A stretch of DNA of 64,000 nucleotides from Dichetophora obliterata (taxonomy: Eukaryota > Arthropoda > Insecta > Diptera > Sciomyzidae), in the NCBI GenBank assembly GCA_963920525.1, contig OY986438.1, positions 179,468,888-179,532,887 of the forward strand, written 5' to 3'. A program made the translations under genes and the position numbers. The first letter of the stretch is position 1, and every line of letters starts with the position of its first letter. Shown piece after piece: positions 55,770 through 64,000 of this stretch. The notes under the pieces are model-generated. The model searched no databases. It was given only the letters and a program-made list of their open reading frames with translations, and had not been told where the DNA came from.

Positions 55770-56450
55770 GTTTCTGCTGAAATCTAGCATATTTTTTAAG
55801 TGAAATAATTATAAACACTAGTATCGCCTGTGGCCGAAATTCGACCAACCTTCTGAAATTTCAATCGTTTTTTTCTAGTTCTGAGGCATGACTTTGCTTT
55901 AAGAAAATATGCTGTACTAAGAATATCTTAAGTTTCAAATTATCGCAATAATTTTAATATAAAATTAATTGAAATTTTTTTAAAAATATCTGTAAAAACT
56001 TTCGTACACCGTTATTTTTCACAACCATGGCTTTTCATATAAAAATACGTTGTACTGAGAAAAGCTATAGTTTTCAAGATATCGCCATAACTTTGATGTC
56101 AAAATAAAGGGAATTTTTCAGAGCTTACTATTTATAAGAAATTTCACCATCACAATATATATTCACACATTTTACATATAAAAATGCTTATTGTATGGTA
56201 TTCGTAAGAGACAGCGAAAAATGTTTTTTGTACATTGTATTAATGTCGAAAACTTGCTCTTACACCATGTTCTTTCATTTTTTATAGTTTAGGTTTTACT
56301 TAAGAAATATTCTTTAAATGCTAATATTTCTGGTCAAAGGTTACAAAAATATTCAGTGAACTCCTTCTCCCTACTCTGGTTTCTTTAAAAAAAATTATCG
56401 AAATCGGTTCAGAAACACGGAAGAACTGTTTCTTCCACGCATATTTCTAT
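55770..56450. other. Non-coding interior of the 8-bp-TSD element
   Basis: Contains phrases typical of dispersed repeats (GAAATTTCACCATC, ATCGAAATCGGTTCAGAAAC near 56400). No frames. Confidence 0.4.
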
Positions 56451-56454
56451 ACAC

Positions 56455-57095
56455 GCAGAGAAAAAACATAGTTGCAACAATCATGTTTTAAGAGGATCGT
56501 AGTATGATTAGGATTATTATTATTGATACCATGTTTTTAAACATATAATGGTTTCTATGATCATGGTAAAATGATTACAACAACTATATTTAGAAAAGTA
56601 ATTTTTTCCGTAGAAATCAAAATATTATTGAAACAACCATAATTCTCTTATTGGGACGAAAATTAAATGATTGCAACAACTTTATTTTGAATTTTTTTGT
56701 AGGAATCAGAATATTATTGAAACAATCATTTTTTATTTTAAAGCACACCAATTTCCACAGCTATTATTTAAGATATCCCTAGAGGTTTGCCATTCTGCTG
56801 CTGCCAAACAGAAATATTAATTCAATTGGAAAAACTTTTTGAAAAACTTTCTTTCCGAGCGCTGGGGTTTGAACCGCGGCTCATTCGCTTACGAGTCATG
56901 CAGACTACCAGTAGACCACAGCTGCTACTACAGGTCGCCTGACTAAAGTCATTCATAAACATGGTACATTGAGTGCATTGTCGCAATAATAGCAATATTT
57001 AAGGTAAATGGAAATATGTTACAATCGAAAATGTCATTTTTCTGCGTGCAGTCTTTAGGATGAGGCAATTTATAACAAAATATAGTAAATGAAGA
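56455..57095. mobile_element. CACGCAGAG-terminus element, copy 2 (right end truncated)
   Basis: ACACGCAGAGAAAAAACATA at 56453 starts a sequence collinear with copy 1 (32140 onward): TTAAACATATAATG, GATTACAACAAC, TTATTGAAACAA, the S1 SINE, then TTTTCTGCGTGC near 57037. It stops near 57095 without the far inverted end. Confidence 0.8.
56780..56946 (-). mobile_element. SINE S1 fragment, same site as in copy 1
   Basis: Minus strand: CTGGTAGTCTGCATGACTCG, GCGGTTCAAACCCC, AATTGAATTAATATTTCTGT. Both 5' and 3' junctions match those at 32464-32632. Confidence 0.75.
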
Positions 57096-57465
57096 GTTGG
57101 GCACATATAGGGCACAGTACCTTTCGAATTATATAGGTTTCTTTACCCTTATTCTAAAATTAATATCGAAAAAGTGTACGACAACATTTGATGTTTGCCT
57201 ATTAATATATAAGATTAAATTAAATTGAAAAATTACCACCATCTGAGGATTGGAACCTCGGCCGCGTGAGTGTAAGTGCAAGGACTTATCCATTTCATCA
57301 TCGCAGTTGTTAACGAATCGTTGCCTAATTTTCTTCATTAGGAATAAATGTTTGCTCGTGTGTATTATTATGTATTGTTTATTCGTCTGCTTGTTCGTGT
57401 GTGAATTTAGTAAAAATTTGCTATTTGAGTTTATAATAACGTAGCAAATATTTGCATGAGTTTAG

Positions 57466-58147
57466 CAAAAATGGTGCGGCTCTGTATTGTGCAGAGCCTA
57501 ATATAAGGCAGCCATATGAACTGCCGAACCACTGCAGTATCTTCCAGGCGGAAATATTTGCCATAAGGAAGGCTGCTGAGATAGCCCTCAGCATGGACAC
57601 ACAACACTCTTACATTAACATTTTCGTTGACAGTCAAGCGGCGATCAAATCCATTCGCTCCGCCAGCATCAAGTCCAAAAGTGTCTTGGCTGGCAGAGAT
57701 GTACTAGATGCACTTTTTGCTTCGAAAAGAGTGCGCATCTACTAGATCCCTAGCCACCAGGGCATTGAGGGAAACGAGATGGCATATGGTTTAGCAAAGG
57801 AAGGCGCCGGGCTGGAATCAGAACTCGCAGAACATGTACTTACTCCGCTACAAGAGTTGTGCAGGAACCTCGAAAGAAGAGCCACACTAGCAGTGCATAG
57901 TAGATGGAGAGATACGACATCGTGCGAAATCTCGAAAATCACCACGGATGACAACTGCAGGAAGTGCAAGGAACCGGGCACAGTGGAGACCCTGGAGCAC
58001 CTACTGTGCACATGCCCCGCCCTACTTAGATCGAGACTAAAATAACTAGGCTCATCGACATTCCCGTCGCTTAAAGATGTTGCCAGGATGTCTCTGGAAT
58101 CCCTCCTAAGGTTTGCGAATTCAACGCAAATCTTTAAAGACTTTTAA
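57466..58147 (+). pseudogene. LINE RNase H and C-terminal zinc motif (R1/LOA/I-group)
   Basis: This is the 3' part of an ORF2 protein. NGAALYCAEPNIRQPYEL and CSIFQAEIFAIRKAAEIA hold the RNase H Glu, and INIFVDSQAAIKSIRSAS an Asp. IPSHQGIEGNEMAYGLAKEG is the last block, where the catalytic Asp of NEMAD is Tyr. DDNCRKCKEPGTVETLEHLL then CTCPALLRSR forms the C-terminal Cys/His motif. A TAG at 57742 replaces the Trp of WxPSHQG, and a TAA at 58043 precedes the last 34 codons (to 58147). Everything upstream of RNase H is lost. The codons are GC-richer than the surroundings. Confidence 0.85.
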
Positions 58148-58233
58148 ATAAACACAAAGGATCCTTTTGTTCACTACCGGTACCACTAAGGACCTGAATT
58201 GGTCTATGTGAGCCTTCAGGAAGGCATCCGGTT

Positions 58234-58265
58234 TAACCTAACCTAACCTAACCTAACCTAACCTA
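58234..58265 (+). repeat. (CCTAA)n tail of the LINE
   Basis: TAACCTAACCTAACCTAACC and about two further units end the LINE insertion about 90 bases after its last coding block. On the opposite strand this is TTAGG, the ancestral insect telomere unit. Confidence 0.85.
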
Positions 58266-58766
58266 TCAAAAATTTGCTATTTGAGCTTATAATCTCTTAG
58301 CAAATATTTGTTTGAATTAAGTAGAAATTTACTTTTGCAGTTTATAATAACTTAGCTTGAATTTAATCAAAATTTTGCTTTTTCCTAAATACATGAGGAG
58401 TGATTACAATTTAGCAATCTTTTTCTAAAATCACACCGTGATTGAGCAAAGTTGTTCTGATTTGCTTTTAAGCAAAACATTTGGTTTAAGCAAAATAATT
58501 ATCTCCGTGTACATGCTTAGATGAGAGCCCTTTTTGTTATGAGTTGAATCGTGTAAACAAAAATAGTGGAAACCATACATCGTGATGTAACAGATCAAAC
58601 GTGATACATTCAAGACTACCATCACTATTGTTTTCACTACCCTTGACATAGACAATTGTAGATGAGGGTAGTGATGATAACAGTGAAGCCAACAATAATG
58701 GCATACACATGTACTATGCTGAATCCAAACAACACCAAATTGTTTGAAGCTCCACAGGTCACTATC

Positions 58767-58984
58767 AGCCCAATTCTCAATGATTTTTCCCGGGGAATCG
58801 GAAAAGGGAGTTTTCATTTTTTAGATAAAGTTCAAAAACATTTTGGAAATTTTTAATGCCAATTTGTTCATCAACCGTCAATATTCATGACTGTACACAA
58901 AAAAATGTGATATCTTTATCTGCTTTCTTAAAAATGAAAACTCTTTTTTCCAATTCCCCGGGAAAAATCATTTAGAATTGGGCT
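58767..58984. mobile_element. MITE with about 55-bp TIRs
   Basis: AGCCCAATTCTCAATGATTT at 58767 faces AAATCATTTAGAATTGGGCT ending at 58984. Pairing extends through TTCCCGGGGAAT, AGTTTTCATTTTT and ATAAAG with few mismatches. 218 bp, non-coding. Confidence 0.82.
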
Positions 58985-59155
58985 ATATATCTCTAGTAAT
59001 TGTTGACCAATTTAGAAAAATTAACCACTGAAATATATCAAATTTTGATTACATTCTTGATACATTCTTGGTATCTTAAGTATCCAAATATATTCATTTG
59101 GATTCGTGCTTAACTTAATATAAGAATCAATTCACAATAACGAACGGTTGCCACC
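58985..59155. other. Spacer between two TIR elements
   Basis: AT-rich, nothing recognised. Confidence 0.4.
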
Positions 59156-60219
59156 TTTGTGGGAAAAATCCCATTTGTGATTATTTTTAATTGTCGTGGG
59201 AAATGGGAATTCCCATGGGATTTTTTAATTGAATGTGGTTTTTTTAATTCACGTGGGATTTTTTGTGTTTTGAAGGATTTATTTTTATTTTTCAGTTAAA
59301 ATATGTGTGTATGTATGTATGTATGTATGTATATATGTACATTAAAGTGTATATTTTTCATATTTTGTTCATTGTCAAAATCGTCTCAATCAATCTATAT
59401 GATTTTTGCAACGAATTCTTTAAGATTTCAGTTACTTTGGTTTGGTGGAAAGTTCTTTCACTATTGACATAGTTACATGCATTGGCAAAATATGTTTCAG
59501 TGAATTTTTTTTCTTTTTTTATCAATATACAAAATGGGTATATCTTAAAATTGATTTGTGATTGGCCCTTATTACAAGTTGCTTACGACGTAATCTTCGC
59601 CGGTTATTGAACGACGTGTATCGAAGTTTCGTAATGTTCGTTTTTCATCGAATTTTCAGTCGAAAAGAATTTAGCTTTTGAGGCGATGCGTGCTGAGCAA
59701 TAATTGTTAAAAAGATAAGAATTTTGTGATGGTGTCTTGCTTTTTAAAGACTAAAAACTAATTTGGAGTTCTTTTTGTTAACTTTATACTTTATCTAAGG
59801 TGTATCAAACAAATATTTTTTATTGAATATTATTACTAAAAGACTAACTAAAATACTGACGACGAAATACACAAGTTTTTCTTTTTAATTTTTTTAAGTT
59901 TTGGTTTCATTTTTGACAATTTGTTATGTCTGTATTATTTACTGTGAAATTTTTAATAGAAGAAAGATTTTTTTTGTGGTTTTTTGTAATACAAATGGGA
60001 TTTATCGGTGTTTTTTCAATACAAATGGGATTTTTTGTAGCCTTTTTTATTTGCGTGGGATTTTCGTGGTTATTTTAAATGTCCGTGGGATTTTTTTGGG
60101 GTTTTTTAATTGCGATGGGATTTTTTTTTTTCAATTTTATACCATGGAAATTTTCGTGGTTATTATTTTTTGATATTGTGGGGAAAAAGGTTTTTTCGTG
60201 GGAATTTGAGGTGGCAACC
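59156..60219. mobile_element. TIR element with GGTTGCCACCT ends and GTGGGATTTTTT sub-repeats
   Basis: GGTTGCCACCT at 59156 faces AGGTGGCAACC ending at 60219. Next to the ends lie irregular tandem units around (C/A)GTGGGATTTTTT: at least four on the left and about seven on the right, all in the same orientation. The middle holds a (GTAT)n microsatellite at about 59300-59330. The frames 59901-60173 and 60079-60291 are translations of these repeats. No transposase and no clear target duplication. Confidence 0.72.
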
Positions 60220-62127
60220 ATGCATAAAGTGAGATATTTAATAATATTTCCATACTCGGGGGTCCAGACCTGCGGACTACCGCCATATTGACGCCACTGG
60301 TTTGAAGTGAGTTGTTGAAAAGATGAAAACTCTAATACAAAAAAAAATTGCAATATTGAAAACCTGGTCTTAAAAAAGTGTTTTGGACAAGATACGAGTA
60401 AGATCATAGTAGCAAATGTCATTTTAAAATTTATTTTAAAGCAAAAAGGAATGATGATGTATGTCTGACGTAACACTGATATTCTTTAAATGTGACATTA
60501 GCTTACAAAAACCATTCCAAGTGTTCTATTTTTTTCTCTGCACAAAATTATGTTTATTTCGCAAGTGGTCAATATTATTAAAGTTTTTAATTAAGGAGTT
60601 AAAAACATTATTTTTTAAAATACCTTATAAAAAAATTTAGTTAAATAGATTTCATGAACTTCTTCGACAACAAGATCTTTCCGAGTTTAATCAAATTATT
60701 ATTTGTAGTTCCTCTTTTTGCTCCAATGCTTTGTACCATACAAAATTGCACTAAAATCGCATTTAATTCGCATTTTCATTTCATTTAAAATTGAATTTTT
60801 TATATGTATAGCAATGAAAGAGAAAAATTCAATGGATTTAAACTTGCTTCAGAAGAAAAATGATAACGGTCTCTTTGAGGCATATGTAAATATTTAAGCA
60901 TATTGAAAAATATATTAAATATTAAATATTTATAGATATTATTATTTCTCAAATACAAAAGCATTTGTTGAAATAAATTATGGCAATTAATATTCGCGCA
61001 TTACGTGAACTGGTTTTTATTACATCCATGTTTTTACACACAGTTATTTGCACGGTCACAAAAAAAGGCATTTTTATTCAAAACAACTTGCAAACCATTT
61101 TATATTTATATTTGTGCAAACAGAGTATTTTCTTTTTTAATTAAATACTTTTTTGAAATCATCGCTATTAAACAGCGTTTCCAGCTAAAAAAATTATTTC
61201 ATTTTGCTATAATAAATGAGACCAATACTTAGAGTGTCATTATTCAATGTGCTATATTCAGTCATTAGAATATAATAAGTCTGCAGCAACAAATAAAATA
61301 AAGAATTCTTACTCTGAGAAATTCAATAGCAAAATATGAAAAAAAATTAAATTCTGACGCAAGAATTTTGTATGTATTATCGAATTCGCTGTTCTCAAAA
61401 AGCAGTTTATAAAATAAATCTTTGAATACAGTCATTAGGCAATAAGACTTGTTTTATTAAATGCTTTTTGAATGTTTATTTTTCCGAAAATAGCTTTAAA
61501 TTCAAATATAGAAATTTCGAATGATATTTCATGTCCTTTGCAGATATTCTTACTTTTTTGTGCAATTAAAAATAGTCAAAGAACCATCAATTAATTGGTT
61601 TACATAAACAGATTTTTAATTAAACGTGTGTTTGTATTTAATGCAGTATTTGTACAAATAACAATTTAATTTCCATAGCAATTTGTTAAGTTTTTTTTTT
61701 TATTTTCGCAGCATATATTCAATAAAAAAACATATTTATTTTAAAAACAAAAAACAAAAAATTATTTTTATTAATCACATAATAAATGTTAATAATTTAA
61801 AAAACTAACATCGTAGTAGTAAGGATTGACATGCATGCTTTTATGTTTGTTTGTTTGTTTGTTTTTTTGTTTGTTGGTATGCGTATAGAGAGCTATTTGT
61901 GTGTGTTTTAATATTTATTTGAGTGTGTTTTGCAGCTTGTGAGCTGCTGATTTAATTGTTTACATTTACATTTATTATTAAATTTTACTCAAAACCGAGT
62001 AAAAGCATAAATATATTAATGTACATTTATATATTTATATGTATACATATAATATCAATTAAATTCTTCTTTTGTATTTTTCATTACAATTACAATTATT
62101 AATAAAATTAAAATTGATGCAATTTAC
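60220..62127. other. AT-rich non-coding, then 3' region of the minus-strand gene
   Basis: 60220-61840 shows nothing recognisable apart from a GACGCCACTGG word at 60290. (TTTG)n lies at about 61846-61875. 61900-62127 should be the 3' untranslated region of the minus-strand exon, with AATAAA-type words on that strand (TTTATT on plus near 61911 and 61971). Confidence 0.45.
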
Positions 62128-62495
62128 TTAAAATCTAAACTGTCCCTTCTTCCCCCTCTCATTGTGGTAGACACGCAGCGGCGAATAGTTGCCATTGCCA
62201 TTGAGTGCCGCTCCAGCGCCGTTAGTGCCACCAACAGCGTTACCACCAGCACCACCACCGCTGCCGCCACCATTTGCGCCACCATTGAATGTTTGTGATG
62301 CTGAACCGGCAAACAAATCCTCGAAATGTTGCGGTTTGGCCGCACAACGTGGCGCCAATATTAAATTATAGATGATGAAGTAGACCAGCGCAATAATGCA
62401 GGCCGCAACCGCTAGCCACTGATGTATGGATTGTGCGTCTAAATTGGGCAGCTTTTCATCACGCGCCAAACCGATGAGTGCGCCACAACCCTTGC
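62128..62495 (-). CDS. Terminal coding exon of a membrane protein (possible MFS transporter)
   Basis: The minus exon opens after a TATCTATAG acceptor (intron base at 62496) and runs to a stop at 62128-62130. It encodes about 121 residues: KGCGALIGLARDEKLPNLDA, a hydrophobic segment (WLAVAACIIALVYFIIYNLI), a short loop (APRCAAKPQHFEDLFAG), a Gly/Asn-rich low-complexity stretch, and the tail SPLRVYHNERGKKGQFRF. The glycine-rich KGCGALIG followed by one final membrane span resembles the end of MFSD6-like major-facilitator transporters; this is an inference from pattern, not a firm match. The frame has no ATG, consistent with an internal or terminal exon. Upstream exons lie beyond 64000 or are unrecognised. 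Confidence 0.6.
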
Positions 62496-64000
62496 CTATA
62501 GATATGTGTCAAAGAGAATGAGGATGAAGGTAAACAAAATATAATTAATAACGAAGCTTATTGTAAAAATCTGTTTGATATTTAATTAAATCTAAAATGA
62601 AAATAGCTATTTTGGATTGTTTTTGGCATTTTTGGGATGTAATAACGATTTGACAATTTTAAAATTAATTTAAAGCAAATAATAAAATAGATATTAATCT
62701 CCACCAAATATCGATAGAAGGCACCAGTAATGAAACCCAAGGGAGTGTTTTGGAATTTAAATCCACCCCAAAACTATTGTAGAAACATTAAAAATAAGAT
62801 GCAATCAAAGCTATGAAAAATAATCGCTAGTTTTTATCAAATGAAACGTGAAATTTAGATATCAAATCAATTGTGGTGGAGGCATAACACAGTGCAACAC
62901 GCCTCGGAGATAGCAGAAAATTCTAAAACAGGGTAAAAGTATACCTCAAATAGACACGATTTGTCAAAAGGTTTCGAAAAGTAAGCCTCTGTTTTTCTTA
63001 AATACGCTTTTACGTTTGATTGATTTAAGGTGGCCAGAATCGTGAAAATACCCAAGGATCTGAATATGCTGCTTCTTAGTTTTTGTCATATTTAAATAGC
63101 ATTTTAGTTTAAAATTAAGGACTTTGCCACAGTTTTATGCTGATGATGGAGAATTTAGAATCAGACGTAACCCTAAAGCGGTACTCCTGGTCTGTGGGAC
63201 CACAGCAAAAAATCAAAAGAGTATAGTTCCGTAGTAACTCAATTCGATTCAATACAATTATTCAAAATAATTAAAAAAAATTCTTTCTTATAAGAAGAAA
63301 AAACTTTATTTAAGACGTTCTTTAAAAAACAACATGAATTTCTAATTAAATTTTGTGGTTCTTTATCATTTAGTTGTTGTGGTCTTTACGACCAGATGTA
63401 CTGTTAGTGTACCTTAGGTGTACCAGTTAAGGCTTCAATACAATCTCAAAATAGTGTTACAGGTAGTAAACTTGTTTTACTTAATAAGAGTGATGTTTTT
63501 AGGTGCAATTGTCCTTTTTTTTTTTTTGGTACATTTAGGTACAATTTTAAAAAAAAAATATAAATGCGCAGTCAAGCGAAATATTTTTTTTAAAAATTTA
63601 TGTAAAAAAATGTTATTTCATTTTTCATAATTAAAAATTGATTCATTTTATAGGCGAAGGAGGATATATCCCCTTGACACCCCTGTAGCTACGCCACTGT
63701 GTCATATAAACTTTTTATTGGCTAAACTTTATTTCCTTTTAAATTAAATTATTACCTCTTTTAATTTTATACTTTGTAATAAACTTCTTTTGTTGAAACA
63801 TATTGCTACAGCACTTTGATAAGATTTGTTGTATTTTTTCTCAATGGAATTTAATTATAATTCAATGCAATATCCAATTTAGAACACTAAAAAAATTTAC
63901 CTCATAACTGAACGCCCTATAAAACTAAAAATCTCGTTGTGGGGATTTAAATCCTGTTAATACGAGAATTATAGCATTAAAAACTAACTCATAACGCAAC
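62496..64000 (-). other. Probable intron of the terminal-exon gene, non-coding
   Basis: AT-rich DNA without a credible exon. 63655-63700 carries CCCCTTGACACCCCTGTAGC followed by TACGCCACTGTG, a phrase I associate with dispersed arthropod repeats. Confidence 0.45.

Larger units (their letters stand above)
55640..58380. repeat. Sub-terminal arrays of the 8-bp-TSD element
   Basis: The phrase AAATTTGCTTTTGCAGTTTA followed by TAATAACTAAG occurs at about 55645. Related phrases occur at 57415-57465 and twice at 58268-58345. An inverted version (AATATTTGCTAAGTTATTAG) is at 55723. These flank the later insertions and belong to the host element. Confidence 0.6.
55209..58510. mobile_element. TIR element with perfect 8-bp target duplication
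   Basis: The ends are ACACGGAGA and TCTCCGTGT. ACATGCTT is duplicated exactly at 55201-55208 and 58511-58518. Eight-base duplications are made by hAT, P/foldback and Merlin-type transposases. No transposase gene is seen. Sub-terminal sequence is a degenerate array of words such as AGCAAATATTTG and CAGTTTATAATAACTTAG in both halves and both orientations. It carries a CACGCAGAG element with SINE (56.5-57.1 kb) and an R1/LOA-type LINE end (57.5-58.26 kb). Confidence 0.82.
54846..58533. mobile_element. MITE with AAGGG(T/C)TCTCATC ends, split by a later insertion
   Basis: AAGGGTTCTCATCTAAGCAT at 54846 faces its inverse (AGATGAGAGCCCTT) ending near 58533. The match continues through ATGCTTAGATGAGA across the junction of the inserted element. 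Without the 3.3-kb insert it is about 380 bp. No clear target duplication. Confidence 0.75.

Noticed and set aside
60079..60291. ORFs rich in Phe/Gly in 59.9-60.3 kb
   Set aside because: They translate the GTGGGATTTTTT sub-terminal repeats.

Overview
The window is eukaryotic, AT-rich nuclear DNA from a higher fly (Diptera, Brachycera). I infer a tephritid-like fruit fly, but the sequence alone does not prove the family. The evidence is an intact insect gustatory receptor gene with a 59-bp intron, CAA/CAG (opa-type) leader sequences, tRNA-derived SINEs, and a dense mixture of insect transposons (Tc1, PIF/Harbinger, Jockey/CR1-like and R1/LOA-like LINEs, TTAA-target and 3-bp- or 8-bp-target TIR elements). 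No bacterial, viral or CRISPR features were seen.

Host genes are few. A gustatory receptor lies at 39845-41037 (+). The terminal exon of an unrecognised membrane protein, possibly an MFS transporter, is at 62128-62495 (-). A possible first coding exon with an opa-rich 5' leader is at 15882-16062 (-). The rest is intergenic or intronic DNA built up by repeated transposon insertion.

Layout. 0-9 kb: a Tc1 relic, a hairpin MITE, and a tandemly duplicated segment with a TTAA-flanked MITE in one copy and the empty site in the other. 9.2-13.2 kb: a complete-ended Harbinger element (TAA target duplication) whose accessory DNA-binding gene is split by a foldback-type block of 21-bp repeats in opposed arms. 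13.2-14.9 kb: a LINE with a palindromic MITE in its YADD region. 15.9-17.3 kb: putative 5' exon and leaders. 18-22 kb: paired MITEs and a transposon with about 320-bp terminal inverted repeats. 22-29 kb: dispersed repeats, SINEs, a second Harbinger element (25.4-27.8 kb) and a LINE 3' end. 31.3-33.4 kb: a nest of TTAA element, CACGCAGAG element and SINE. 34-36.7 kb: a decayed LINE. 39.8-41 kb: Gr gene. 41.6-43.4 kb: a modular dispersed repeat. 43.7-46.8 kb: a MITE beside a fairly young LINE that has lost its endonuclease. 49-50.3 kb: a GC-richer, structured leader with a short acidic ORF. 51-54 kb: LINE 3' end and MITEs. 54.8-58.5 kb: a MITE interrupted by an element with a perfect 8-bp target duplication, itself carrying three older insertions. 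58.7-60.2 kb: two more TIR elements. 62-64 kb: the terminal exon and flank.

The window records many rounds of nested insertion. The most unusual structure is the foldback block at about 10.0-11.69 kb: a 14-bp palindrome plus an oriented 7-bp spacer, with spacer direction reversed on either side of a roughly 580-bp unique core that holds a small, phase-consistent two-exon ORF.
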